Source of the DNA: Brachionus manjavacas
Lineage: Eukaryota > Rotifera > Eurotatoria > Ploima > Brachionidae
Direction: 5' to 3'
DNA: 64,000 nucleotides
NCBI GenBank assembly: GCA_019054805.1
Contig: JAHQIY010000010.1
Coordinates: forward strand, 913,501-977,500
A program made the position numbers and the translations under genes. Positions within the stretch are counted from its first letter, which is position 1, and every line of letters begins with the position of its first letter. The notes under the pieces were generated by a model, which was given only the letters and a program-made list of their open reading frames with translations, made no database searches and was not told where the DNA came from. Of the stretch, positions 1-11,700 are shown one piece after another.

Positions 1-129
1 TTGTGTTTTACTGTGAATAAAATTCAATTTTTTAAAACTTTTATTCTACCTCGCTTCTACCTTATATTTAAATTTTGTTTTGATTTATATTTTTTAAAAT
101 TATCTAAATAAATGAAATTTGGATCAGGT

Positions 130-262
130 CATCATTATTAGTTACATATTATTATTATTGTTATTATTATTTTATTTCAATGTACGCCTTAAAGGCGATG
201 TAAAAAAAGTAAAATGTAATAAATAAGACAATGTCTTAGTGTTTTCTAAAAAAAATGAATAA
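130..262 (-). repeat. LINE-type 3' end, family C (copy 1)
   Basis: On the minus strand this reads as an A/T-rich segment, then a short hairpin (CGCC/GGCG with a TTTAA loop, plus-strand 185-197), then a trinucleotide tail of AAT units at 140-180. A second copy lies in the opposite orientation at 39200-39320. The two share roughly 120 bases, including the hairpin, the sequence after it, and a block that reads TTTAGAAAACACT on the element strand. A hairpin next to a short tandem tail is typical of non-LTR retrotransposon 3' ends. No coding part is attached to either copy. Confidence 0.6.
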
Positions 263-849
263 AATATTTAATTTAAATGTTAATATTTTTTAATTTCAAT
301 AATTATTATTCAATAATTATTGAAATTATTCTTTTGTGTAACTAATACAATCAAAAAAAAAAGATCATTTAAAATTTGAAACCCTTGTCCTTGTTTTCAT
401 TTAGATTTTTTTCAAAAAATTACTTATTTGAATTTTTTTGAATTAGAATCATTGACACTTGACACTTACTATTTAGTTTTAAGAGGCTTTTCTGTCTATC
501 GACGTCTGAAAATGCAGCTTTTTAAGACGTTTATTTTGGCTTTTTTTACGAAATTTTACGTAATTTTACGAAAATTAAAATGAAAATTGAAAAAAAAAAT
601 ACAGAATTTTACATAAATTTTTATTATAAAAAACGGTAAAAATGGTAAATTTTAGTAAAAAAACGAGAAAAAAATAGTGAAAAAAAAAAAACTACAATGC
701 AATTATTAATGATCAGACCAGTCACCGTTTTTTTAAATGACTATTTTAATTACCTAAGAATTAATTACTTTTTATATATCTTTTTTATTAAATAATACCT
801 TTTTTAAGTTATCAATTTATCTTTTAAATTCAAATGGCTTAATTGTTTT
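263..849. other. A/T-rich noncoding stretch
   Basis: No supportable gene. The part at about 540-680 is rich in TTTACG/CGTAAA words, a composition that recurs near 27.4-28.2 kb and 34.2-34.6 kb. Confidence 0.4.
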
Positions 850-1175
850 TTCAATTTCTCTAATAGCTGTAATGGGACAGAAGCGAAACCATCTTTTTTC
901 TTACAAAAACTTTTAGCAAATTCCATAACGATTCAATTGGGTTTATATCTCGTGATTTTATCTTTTTAATACTAGATTATTTATCTATATGATGAATTTT
1001 AGTAAATAAAGTACCCAATATGTGTTATTTATTTTTATAAAGGATGAACATAATAATGAGTTATGTTTTGGGTCATTTTCCTGGTGTAAATTGAACTCAT
1101 TATCGAACTTTTTTCAGATATTAACCTAATTGAATTGTAATGGAATGAGCTAAAAGTTTTTGTAATTGTAGTTGT
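850..1175. mobile_element. Two inverted Tc1/IS630-type transposase remnants
   Basis: On the minus strand from 952 downward the translation contains DINPIESLWNLLKVFV. On the plus strand from about 1112 it contains DINLIEL, a stop, then WNELKVFV. Both match the C-terminal catalytic block of Tc1/mariner transposases (consensus near SPDLNPIENLWxELK), so two decayed copies lie head to head. Neither has an open frame of useful length. No terminal repeats were found around them. Confidence 0.5.
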
Positions 1176-2027
1176 GTTTTTTTTAACAATTTTTTTCACA
1201 TGAAATTGAATATTCATTGTTCCATGTTGTTATGATGGCGGCCACATGAATTTTTGACCGACAGGAAGGAAATTAGAAAAAATGAGAATTTTCTATTTTT
1301 GATTGTTAAATCCTTGGATATCATAAAAATATTAATTAATTAATTCAAATATTTTAAAAATTAATAAATCTATTGGCAAAATTGGTGGAAAACAATACAA
1401 AATTTTTGAAAAAAAGCTTTATGAGTCTTAGTGCCAATATTTTTTCAATGCTGTTTTATTATTAATACAATTATATTTTTTTTTAAATCTTAATTGATTT
1501 GTGGCCCACAAATATCCTCACCCCTAATTATAATAAAAAAACTGCCATTTTATTAAAAATAAACCCCTAAATTAAAGTAAAGACTAATTTATTAAAAAGG
1601 TCCAAGCATTCTGCTTACACGAAACCCTAAACTAGGTCTCTGCCCCTGACCCCGACTGACTACATCCGCTTCTTATTAATTAAAATAGCGGCACCAAAAC
1701 ATTATTTGCCTTAATTTTTTTAAATTGAATTAGGAGATAAAAAATTCAATTATTTTTTTTGGTTTTTATTTAATTTACTTTTTAATAGTGAATAAAAGAC
1801 TAAAAAACTTCCCGGATCTTCTAGTGTTCAAATCAAATAGCTATTTAGCTGTTTGGAACCAAATTTTTTTAATTTTTAAAAAAATAATTCAAGTTTTTAA
1901 TCTCACTGATATCAAGTAATTAAAAATTTTATTAATAAAAGCTGATATTTAATTAAAGTAACATTGATGTCCTTTTATAATCTTCACAAAAAAAATTTAA
2001 AATAAATTCAAAATAATTAATTTAATT
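1176..2027. other. A/T-rich intergenic region
   Basis: No gene found. A slightly GC-richer patch at about 1600-1690 matches no tRNA box motif or protein I recognise. The stretch lies downstream of the IFT46 gene, whose stop codon is at 2028-2030 on the minus strand. Confidence 0.4.
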
Positions 2028-2907
2028 TTAATCGATGACAAGCCTATCTGATCCTTTGACACCCTTTAAGTCCCCAGTTTTGAACGTACCAGATGCATAC
2101 GGATTCATACCTTGAGTGGTATTTCTGAAATGCTACAAAAATATTATAAAATTAGAGTTGAAAAAAATAAATTTCTAAAATTACTTCTGAATTCTTGAAT
2201 TCTGAATACAAACTCAACAAAACGTGTATCGATTGAACACGTGACTTGTAAACAGGTATGTCAAGCAAAGCGCAGATAACATCAACATAAGTATTCAGGT
2301 CCACGTTCAATTCTGGCGACGGCAAACTGACTTCTTTAAGCAATTCTTCAAATTCATGTGGCCAGATTTGCATCAATGAGTCTATGCTAGGCATAGCGCG
2401 CTGATAATTGACCGATTGAACCGGTTTGTTCTTCTGCAATGCGCTGATACTTTTGATCCAATTATCGATTGCTTTAGTATTATTAGCCTCAACGCTTTTG
2501 ACAGTGGTTTGAGGTGCTGTGTCCACAGTCTGTCTTGACAGAGTGCGAAAGAACAAATCCAAAACATGAGGATCACTTTGGTTAGATGAAGGCTCATCCA
2601 CCACACTTAATCCCAAATTATCCTGTTTGTTATCAGGACGAGGAATTTTGATAAAGGCGTCTATATCACCTATACTTGGAATATAGTCCGGAATAAACGG
2701 TTTTAGCTTGAAATCAAGCTCGATATTCTGCGGTTGATATCTTTCTATATATTTGAATATTTCCTTGATTTCACCTGGAACCTGAAGGTCTCTGAACGCC
2801 GATGGATCATACCCACCTGGCAAATCATTATAGCCATCTTGTGAGTCCTCAGACTCATTGCCTTCCGAACCAGAATCTCCCATGTCTTGTTCCATTTTTT
2901 GATTCAT
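2028..2907 (-). CDS. IFT46: Intraflagellar transport protein 46
   Basis: Core subunit of the IFT-B complex, which carries cargo such as outer dynein arms along cilia. Two exons on the minus strand: exon 1 2907-2185, a 52-nt GT-AG intron (2184-2133), and exon 2 2132-2028, giving about 275 residues. The start is the ATG at 2907, followed by an acidic, serine-rich N-terminus as in the family. The family core is easily recognised: GGYDPSAF, EIKEIFKYIERYQPQ, LKPFIPDYIPSIGDIDAF, DNLGLSVVDEPS and YKSRVQSIHVLLSLYSEFKNS. Reading straight through the intron would give a false C-terminus. Splicing instead restores the HF pair that follows the LYSEFKNS block in other IFT46 proteins, then a short polar tail. 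The known vertebrate protein is about 300 residues, so this is near full length. The next gene upstream (4713-5353) is on the same strand but unrelated as far as I can see. Confidence 0.93.
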
Positions 2908-3575
2908 GTGTTCGTTTGCCTTAATTTAATTTAATTAATAAAACACCAAAAAACAGATCCTTAAAAGCATTGATTAAAATTTATAATTAATAATAAATCA
3001 GCCATTAAATAAAAATAATTACGCGTTTATAATACAAAGCTTTGTTCTAAATTGGGTATTATTAAAAATAAAAATATTTAAATTTTAATATCCTAAAATA
3101 TTTAAAATTTATTTCAATTAGCGTTAAATTAAACTATTTTAAATTTGGATTTTGAAAACTTAAAAAATCCGAAATTTTAATCGAAAAATCTTAAAAATAA
3201 ATTAGATATTTTTAATTCCTTAAAAATTTTACATAAAAATGGAAAAAAAAATTTTAATTTGAATTCGTGATAACGTATATTAAAATTTTTATTTTTATAC
3301 AGTATTATTTTTTTAATTAATTTTCACATTACAAAAAATTTTAGTTTAATTTAACCGATATAAAAAAAATTATTTTCAATTCCTTTTCTTTAATTTTACC
3401 TTTATTTTCTAAACCATCAATAAAAAAAATATATATTAAAATCTTGGAAACAAATGTCTAAATGGACTATATCAGTGAATTAGTAAATAGAAAATGAATA
3501 TTGGCAAAAAGCCACATTGCAGCTAATAATCATGATTAGAAATAAACAGTTCAAAAAGATTCCAACTTTAATTGC
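2908..3575. other. A/T-rich intergenic region
   Basis: Upstream side of IFT46. Nothing beyond A/T-rich sequence was seen. Confidence 0.4.
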
Positions 3576-3853
3576 AGAGTTGGTCAAAAGTCATGAATTC
3601 AAAGTCAATTCTGGACTTTAAATTTAAATTAAATTAAATTAAATTTTATCTTTTTGAAGTTAAATTAAAACTAAAATTATTTTTTTTTAAATTTTTTTTA
3701 AAATAAAATTTAGTTATAGAATTTTAATGTTTTTAAATTACATTTTATCATAATTAAATTTTAATCATTAATAAATAAAATGATGTTTTGACATAAAGTC
3801 GACTTTGACTTTCAACGATTCTGACTTTAAAGTTTGACTTTTGACCAACTTTG
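3576..3853. mobile_element. Short inverted-repeat element (MITE-like)
   Basis: The left end (3576-3594) reads CAGAGTTGGTCAAAAGTCA. The right end (3835-3853) is its reverse complement except for one base. The interior is about 240 bp of A/T-rich sequence with many AAAGTC/GACTTT words and no real ORF. The same 19-base end recurs exactly at 45901-45919, which supports a dispersed family. I could not define a target-site duplication. Confidence 0.6.
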
Positions 3854-4712
3854 TTTAAATGTTTAAGCAAAAATACATTTTTAAGAAAAAAATGAAAAAT
3901 TTAAAATTTTTTTTTGAAAGTCCAAAATTTTTACTGAAAATTGCATCAGCTGATAAATTTTTTAGCTTAAATGCAACTTGTACAAATTCTCTGAAATTAA
4001 TTTTCGTATATTTTAATATGTGTGCATTATTTTGCATTTTTTTGCATTTTTCCAGAGATCGGATTTAGGCAATACAATGAATATAAATGCTGATAGAATT
4101 TACAGAACCAATTTTAGGTTTTTCAGAAAATAGTCATCCAATATTTCATGAATATTTTTTAATTTTTTAAGTCTTTTTTCGATCTAGTAATATAATTAAT
4201 ATTATAAAGGTTATTAAATAATTTTTAGGGGCCTTTTTAATAAATTCAATAATTAGTTATTTTTGTGGACCTAAAATTTTTAATTTTCCGATGACACTTA
4301 ATTGATTTAAATTATTAGAGATCCGAGCTACCTTACTGGGCTTCAGATGCAGATTAGTTACTAGAATGAGCGGATAAGTGACTGATGAACTTTAATGATA
4401 AAAGATGTTAGATGATGATATTTTAAATTGAATTCAAAATAAATAGAAAAGCTACTTGAAAAAAGGACACAAAATTTTAGCGAGGAGTTCAAAAATATTT
4501 TTTATAAAACCTACAAATAAATGATTTAAAAAATAAAGATAAAAAACATTTTTTTATGAAATAACGGATTAAGAAATGATATAGAGGTAATTTATTTTAG
4601 AATAAAAAACCAAAGGTCCGCATTAAACTGACCCTTGGTTTTGTGTTCCGCAATTCTATGTGAATGAAGCTCCTGAATGCAAACGAACAAGCAGTAAACA
4701 TTTATAGCAACA
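3854..4712. other. A/T-rich intergenic region
   Basis: ORFs on both strands at 3855-4068 overlap each other and consist of Lys/Phe/Asn-rich low-complexity sequence, as expected from A/T-rich DNA. No gene is supported. Confidence 0.4.
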
Positions 4713-5353
4713 CTAAACATGATTCAAATAATATTTTACTATTTTTTCATTCATTAAAGAAGGTGTCGACATGGGGGTTTTATACGAATTTTTTTTAGAC
4801 TTATCCATTTGATGATAACTCGAGTTATTATTTGCAATAATGATATTATTAGAGAAAATAGCATTTTGCTGCAATTGAGAATGCCTTATTTCAGTGTCAA
4901 GTAAATTTGAGTCCGACTCGTTAAGTTTAAACTTAGTCGAGAAATTTGTGAAGAAAATTTAATTTTTTTAAAGAGTTACCTTGGGAGTTTCTACTGGGCT
5001 TTGGGTTTCGCTTTGGGGCTCGCTCATTCTGTGCGAATTATTTAGTCCTGGGTCTTTAGTTTGAGAATGAGATGACAATGATGACGACGAAGGAGGTGGG
5101 GTGTTCCGTGGATGAGTTACTTGCTGAGGATAGAGGTGACTTCTGCTATATGTTTGTTGTTGATTTGTACGTGGATTGCGTGGTGTTGGCGTATAAATGC
5201 TTGGTACTTCTTCTCCGTCTGCAACTTCTAATAGTTCGTCGTAATGCTGGTTTTCAATTAATCTCTTTTAAATTCAAAATTATTTTTTCGAAATGAATTT
5301 TTCGAATAAAAATAAAATTTTACTTGCTGTTCTTCGTCAGAATCATCAGCCAT
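4713..5353 (-). CDS. Small three-exon gene, product not recognised
   Basis: Exon 1 is 5353-5324 (10 codons: MADDSDEEQQ). Exon 2 is 5246-4980 (89 codons, exact). Exon 3 is 4931-4713 (72 codons plus TAG). The introns, 77 nt and 48 nt, have GT and AG ends, and all joins are in phase 0, so the three pieces form one 171-residue frame. The exons are less A/T-rich than the introns and flanks. The protein is hydrophilic and looks disordered: acidic start, HYDELLEVADGEEVPSIYTP, then Gln/Ser/Pro-rich sequence (PPPSSSSLSSHS), then an Asn/Ser-rich C-terminal third. No membrane segment, zinc ligands or catalytic motif is visible. The plus-strand ORF over the same bases is a shadow. The model rests on splice signals and frame continuity; the acceptor of exon 3 is the least certain point, and further downstream exons are possible. 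Confidence 0.6.
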
Positions 5354-7107
5354 AATACATTAAAAAACAATATTTTAAACAATTTTTTGTTTTGTTGCTT
5401 GAATAATTGAGAGCCTATTTAGTCAATGAGAAAAATTGTTTTTAATAAAAAATAAAAAAATGTATTTTTTTTCCAAAATATTTAGGTCTTGAGAAATATT
5501 CAAATTCGTCATGGCAACTTGAATAAATTAGAATTTTTTTGAAGCGAATTAAACATGAATTTTTTAAATTTTTTAAAATTATTCCATTTAATTTATTATA
5601 ATTAATAGATTATTATATTTAAAATATTTAGTTAACCTTTAACAGAAAAGTTTAACCTTTATTTTGATATTTTGAAATTAACCATAGCAATCAATATTTT
5701 AAATTTTGTTTTGTTTTAGCAAAAATAAAATATTGTAAAATTTGAAAATATTTAATATTAAGCTTTTAAAATTTTTATCTCATAATAAATAAGGTTCCAT
5801 TGACCTAGCCAAAAAAAGCCACAAATTTGAGTAAAAAAAAAGGAATATCTGGTTAAGGATTAAGATGATGGAAAACAACCGAAAAGTATAAACTTTAGTG
5901 AATTTTTTAAAATGAAAAACCAATTTCGATAAATATATCGAAGAATCTTTTAAATATTTTTTATTGTAACAATTTTTGTTAAAAATAAATTAAATAAATC
6001 TAAAAAAATATTTTAATTTATTTTTAATGTACTCTTCCTCGAAAGCAGACATATTTGGGTCAAATATTCAGGTGTAAACATTTCTAATCAGTTGGGTTTA
6101 AACAATCAAATGGAGTTTCAAAAATTAATCCAAAACAGAGATAAAAAGTTCATGATCAAATATTAATTTTTTTGTGAAATAAAGGACTTTTTAATTATTT
6201 TTTTTTAAAATAACAAAATTAACTTTTTTTTAGTAATTTTTTTAATCTTTAAATAGGAAATTAATTATGTAAAATTTTATTTCAAGGAAAAAATTATTTC
6301 AATCAAAACTATTCAATAGTATACTAAATTAAAATTCGTTGATATCAAAATTGAAATTTTATTTAAAGCGCTTTTGCAGCCATAGTCTATGAATTTATTT
6401 TTTTCAAACCTTCACATTTCTATGTTCAATTTTTTCTTTAAAGTTTTCAATTTAAGATTTTATTAAAATCAATTAACAAAAGGTAATGAAAGTGAAACAA
6501 GAATTTTTGGGTAATAAGGATTTAACACAATAACTTAATGAAATTTTCCATCAAACCATTAACATTTTTCTATGTCTGTTTTCTCTAGCATATTCTTGAC
6601 AAAACTTTCAAACTTAATACAAACTTGGTTCCATCTTTTTTTTTTAAATCTTTGGTAATTTTTTTATATAAATATATTTGATAGATAGTCTAAATGATCG
6701 GATCATTTAAAAATCTTGAACTAGATCAATCCAAAACATTTCCAATCATAAAAATAACACCCATTCCAGTAATATTTAGACTCAAATTGTTTTTCTTCAG
6801 TCAATAAAGCTTTTTACCTCACCATTTTTTATTTTTAAAATGTCGGCGAAAAAATTACAAGGGTTTAAAAAATATTCAACAACTTTAGCTCAGAGTACTT
6901 GAGTACTGTAATGTTTAAATTATACTCTTGGACAAATAAATTGTCACGCCAATAAATTGGGTGACACAAGCAAGGATAAATAATTTCACATGCCAGTGAG
7001 TCAAATTAGAATACTACACTTCTCTTCATATAGCTGACTCGTTCATTTATTTATTTAATAAAAGTTCAAAATAATTAAAAAAGGTTTTTACAATTAAATT
7101 TCAGTAA
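5354..7107. other. A/T-rich intergenic region
   Basis: No gene, RNA gene or clear repeat was found over about 1.75 kb. Around 6942-6966 an imperfect inverted repeat (TGTCACGCCAA ... TTGGGTGACA) could form a hairpin. Confidence 0.4.
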
Positions 7108-7143
7108 TTAACACTCAAAGGACCGGCGGTGTCAATTTGACAC
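7108..7143. repeat. TTAA-flanked palindromic motif, possible single transposon end
   Basis: A TTAA (7108-7111) is followed by CACTCAAAGGACCGG and then the 15-nt palindrome GTGTCAATTTGACAC (7129-7143). A TTAA target next to a GC-richer end is a piggyBac-like arrangement, but no matching inverted end was found nearby, so this is only a candidate relic. Confidence 0.25.
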
Positions 7144-7307
7144 TTTTAAAAAAATTCAAATTTAATTTTTTAGTTAGCGGCATTTTTTAAATAACATATC
7201 ATTAATTGTATTTAAGTTTTTAAATAAAAGTTAAAGTAGTAATTACCTGGGTATGGCATCCTCCTTTCTTCTTAAAAATTTTCTTGAATATTTTCTTAAA
7301 AAACGAC

Positions 7308-7972
7308 GGCAATAGTCGAATATGTGATCGCTCGATCACATAATTTCCAAAAAAAATCGCATAAAAATTTTGCTAATCTGGCGATCACATAATTTCTTAA
7401 CAAAAAAAAATGTGATCACAAAAATTATGCATTATTATTTTTTTTAAAAATGAGACATGAAATTGATAAACTAGAATTAAATTATATCGAACGATTTCAA
7501 ACAAATGGTATTTTAACTAAAGATCATAATTTTTATTTTTGTTGTACAAAATTGAAACTTGTTGGACGTCGTCGTAACCAAAACGCTAGAATAATGGCTT
7601 CTTTTCGTTGTCCTAAATGTGAAAAATACCAAAGCGTCTGTAGAAACTCATTTTTTAGTTTGTTTAAGAGTCCACTGTTGTTGATCGTTGAGATAATAAA
7701 GTTTTGGTGTGCTCAAATTACAATATCAAAATGATTGGGGTCTAAAAATACATAAGAGTCGGTGTCATAAAGATAAAAATGTAAAAGGAAAAAAATAATA
7801 TACAATTTTTAATTTTTTATTAGATAATTGACTTGTTTGTAAATAAATGATCTAATTACGATCACACATTTTTTTATCAATTAAAATTTGTGATCGCGAT
7901 CTTAACAGCGATCACAAATTAGACTTAAGACCACATGACATTTTTTGTCCGATCACATATTCGACTATTGCC
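7308..7972. mobile_element. Merlin (ISXO2/IS1016-like) DNA transposon, short deleted copy
   Basis: The element is 665 bp. Its ends are exact 23-bp inverted repeats starting GGCAATAGTCGAATATG (7308-7330 and 7950-7972), flanked by a perfect 8-bp target duplication AAAACGAC (7300-7307 and 7973-7980). Merlin elements are known for 8-9-bp duplications and short inverted repeats. The subterminal regions on both sides repeat the word GATCACA/TGTGATC, possibly transposase-binding sites. The interior keeps only the N-terminal part of a transposase frame (7450-7734), so this copy is not autonomous. Intact ends and duplication suggest a fairly recent insertion. Confidence 0.85.
7450..7734 (+). pseudogene. 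Truncated ISXO2-type transposase fragment
   Basis: A 94-residue frame inside the Merlin-like element. Residues from about 32 to 70 show the Cys-rich N-terminal region of these transposases: FCCTKL, FRCPKCEKYQSVCRNSFF. It continues into a hydrophobic stretch and KFWCAQITISK. The catalytic domain that should follow is missing: after the stop there are only about 240 bases to the element end. It therefore cannot be an active transposase. Family assignment rests on the zinc-ribbon-like Cys pattern plus the element's ends. Confidence 0.6.
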
Positions 7973-7980
7973 AAAACGAC

Positions 7981-8738
7981 TCAAGAAATTTGAATTCTAT
8001 AAATTAGAAATAAAAAATTGAATTTGAATTTAAATAATTGTTTAAGAAACACTGGGATAATCAAGTATAAATGCAGGGTAATTTTTATTATTGATGATTT
8101 TTTCACCACATTTCGATTTGGCCATCGGTTCTATTAGATTATTGCTGTTTCTTAAACTAGAATTAAATTAACAAAAAGCTATAATTCAAATTCAATTTTT
8201 TAATTCAACTTTTTAAAATCGAACGAGGTAATAAAATCAAATTTTTCCAAATAAACTTTTTTCAAATAAATTCTTTGAATAGATTCTCTATAAAATTTTT
8301 AAAATATCAAAAAATAAGATTTTTTGATTTTTTGATGATGGATAACTTATTTTTAAAGATTTATGCCAAAAAATATTTACATAACATAAATTTACGTAAT
8401 TTTTTTTTTTAAATTGAAATAAATAAATATTTAAAATTAAATGTAACTTCAACTCAACTTTTTTTTTTTTATTTATAGGAAAAAATAATTTGAATTTCCA
8501 CTTGAAGACAAAAATACACCATGTTAACAAAAACTTGATAAATATAAAATTATAATTTAAAAAATATCCTATCATTTAAAACAAAAATTGTTCAAAGTCA
8601 AACCAAAACCAATAATGAATTTTCTAAAAGCTCTTAAAACAAATAAAAATTTACTCCTTAAGTATAATTGATCTAAATTGTAAAATTTTAAATTTATTTT
8701 CAATTAGCTTTAGTTCAAAACGAGCAACCTCAATTAAA
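7981..8738. other. Intergenic region upstream of the lyase gene
   Basis: A/T-rich sequence upstream of the lyase start at 8739. The minus-strand ORF at 8288-8575 is Phe/Lys/Ile/Asn-rich low-complexity translation and is not supported. No core promoter element could be assigned. Confidence 0.4.
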
Positions 8739-11700
8739 ATGAGCCAAGATAAACTAGACGGTGCTAGCCTAATTGCCAAAAGTCTAAAAGAACAAGGCGT
8801 TGAGTACATGTTTGGGGTAGTTGGTATTCCTGTGATCGAAATAGCCCTGCGGGCTCAACAGTACGGTATTAAGTATATAGGCATGCGTAATGAGCAATCG
8901 GCAAGCTACGCTGCCTCATCAATAGGATACCTGACCAGAAAGTACTAAATCAATAAAACTAGATCAAAATTTAACTTTTTCCGAAAGACCAGCAGTGGCG
9001 TTGTGTGTATCAGGTCCTGGTTTTGTGCACACACTAGCAGGTATGGCTAACGCCAATGAGAATGCTTGGCCTCTGCTAGTAGTCGGAGGATCGTCTGACT
9101 TGGGTCAAGAAAGTCAAGGCGCTTTTCAAGAATATCCACAGGTGGCATTGGGGCGAAATTTTGCCAAATACTCGGCTAGACCATCAAGTTTGTCCCAAAT
9201 TCCCTTTTATGTCGAAAAAGCGTTTAGGACTGCCACTTACGGCAGACCAGGCAGTGCTTACCTTGACTTTGCAGCTGAAATGATCACCTCAACAATTGAA
9301 CCAAGTGAGGTTGGATGCTCTCCAGAGTGCGGCGAAGCACCAAGACCACTCACATCAATGGAAAATGTGCAAAATGTGTTTGAATCTTTAAAAGCAGCTA
9401 AGAAACCTTTGATCATAATTGGCAAGGGGGCAGCTTATTCTCAAGCTGAAGAAGAAATAAATAAATTAGTTGAATCGTTGGCGATGCCGTTTTTGCCTAC
9501 TCCAATGGGCAAAGGAGTTGTTGATGATGACCACAGTTTGTGTGTAAGTGCAGCTCGATCAACGTAAACTAAAATCACACTTTTGTTTATTTAAAATTAA
9601 CAACAAAAATTTATAGAGCTTTAAAAGAGGCTGATTTGATAGTTTTATTGGGTGCCAGACTTAACTGGATGCTTCATTTCGGTCAATCGCCACGCTTTGC
9701 CAAAAATGTCAAGATTGTTCAAGTGGATTTGAATGCAGAAGAATTGGGCAATAATGCCAATAATTGTATCAAAATTCAAGCGGATTTAAAATCGTTTTCA
9801 AAACAAGTGAGTTGGAAAAAAAATTATTTAATTTGGTTAATAATTAAAGACTAATTAGATGAATGAGTTTTTGGCTGGTCAAAAAATTCAAGTTGCTAAA
9901 GACTGGTGGGATTTATTGAGAATAAAAGTTGAAAAGAATAAAAATGTCATTCAATCGATGGCAAACGATTTAACTTTGCCTTTGAATTATTACGCGGCTT
10001 ATGCACAAATAAAAAAAGTTATGCCCAAAGATTGTATAATTGTATCTGAAGGTGCCAATACTATGGACACTAGTCGAAGCATTATGAATCATGCGCAGCC
10101 CAGACACAGGTAAATTCATTTTCAACGATCAATTTTTTAACATCTTTTACAAAATTTAATTTCTGAATTTTTATAATTTACATTTATGTAAAAAATCAAT
10201 TTAGAAATATCATCAATAGTTAACCAGTTTTGTTCAAAAAAAGTCAAGACACCTGATTCTACTTTAAAATTTCGACTTGAAAATTTGAAGTTGAGAATAG
10301 TTTTACTCTGAGAAAGATTTAAAGCTGTAATTTTTTCAAGTATACTAAATTCTATTCAATTTTATTTTTTAATTTCAGCCATCTAGATAAAGTTTTGGGG
10401 TCGATGATAGAATTATTCTCTAAAAAATTAAAAATTTTCTAACGGGTGACAACATAAAATCGAGCCGAACTTTAAAGGGTCATAACTCCTTTAATATTTA
10501 TCAAAATAAAACGAAATTTTTATTTTAATTTTATTTATGCCATTATCTTTTTTAAATAAGTCCATTTCTTCGAATATTATTGAGTCAGTTGGATGTAGAG
10601 GCCAAAAGGTCCTGTACGAGATTTTGGTTCATATTTCTTGTACCAAGGCGTATTTTATTCCTTAGTTCATCTAAGTTTTTTGCTTTTCTCATACACTTCT
10701 CATACACTCACTCAAGCCATTCTCATACACTTTCCCCTTTAAAATGGACCAAAAATCTTCAAATGGTCGTGCTTCGGGCACATTTGCAGGATTTTCGCAT
10801 TTTTACACAAATTTGATATTTTGGTCAATCAAGTAGTTGACCACTGTATTGGCATAATGAGAGCTCGCCAAGTCGGGCCAGAACTTATAGTTGCCGTCTG
10901 AATGATGCTTTTTAATAAATGGAATGACTCCACGCTTTATAAAGTCTAACTAGTTTGGTTGACTGCAAGTCAACTTTTTCGTATGATTGGCGCCGAAATA
11001 CCCCTCTCAGAAATGACCAACCAAATAAGTAATCTCTGCTCAAATTTCTTAACTGCGGTATATTTTGTACTTAATGGTGTTGCAGCAATATTAATTGAGT
11101 AAAATATATCATTTCCATTGATTTTACCATGACTGAGAGTCAAACAGGATTCATCTTCTAAAATCAAGGAAATATTTGGATTTTTTAAACACAAATTTCT
11201 ACATTTAACTCTAGCTCCTTTTTTTTGGGTTTAGGTTCGGTCAGGGATTTTCATCTTTTTCCTTGGTCGTATTTGAAGCTCCTTCAACAATTTTGAGATC
11301 ATTTGCTGGCTTATATCAAACTTTTTGGCTGCTTGACGCTAACTGATGTTGTCTTTGTGATCAAAATCCTTTTTTAGCTTTAGTCAATTTTTCGGTCTTT
11401 GACCAGATCCTTATTTCCTTTCTGGAGAAAAATATTCACTACGTTTTAAAATTCGGTAAACAGTACTCCTTGGAATTTTTTCTGTCATAAAATGCCTCAC
11501 AGTGAATATCTTTTTAAATGATATATTTTCATTAAAAAACGCGTACACGCCAATTCTGAGGGCCTCTTCTTTAAATGAATTTATTTTGGTCATATTTAAT
11601 TCAAATTGAATAATTTTTTTTAATCGTATTTAAAATTAAATTTACTACAAGAATATGGAAAGAGATTTAAAAGAAAAATTAAAATAGCATTGTAAATGAT

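Noticed and set aside
5072-5296. Plus-strand 74-codon ORF
   Set aside because: It is antisense to exon 2 of the three-exon minus-strand gene, which explains its less A/T-rich composition.
8288-8575. Minus-strand 95-codon ORF upstream of HACL1
   Set aside because: Phe/Lys/Ile/Asn-biased translation typical of A/T-rich noncoding DNA.
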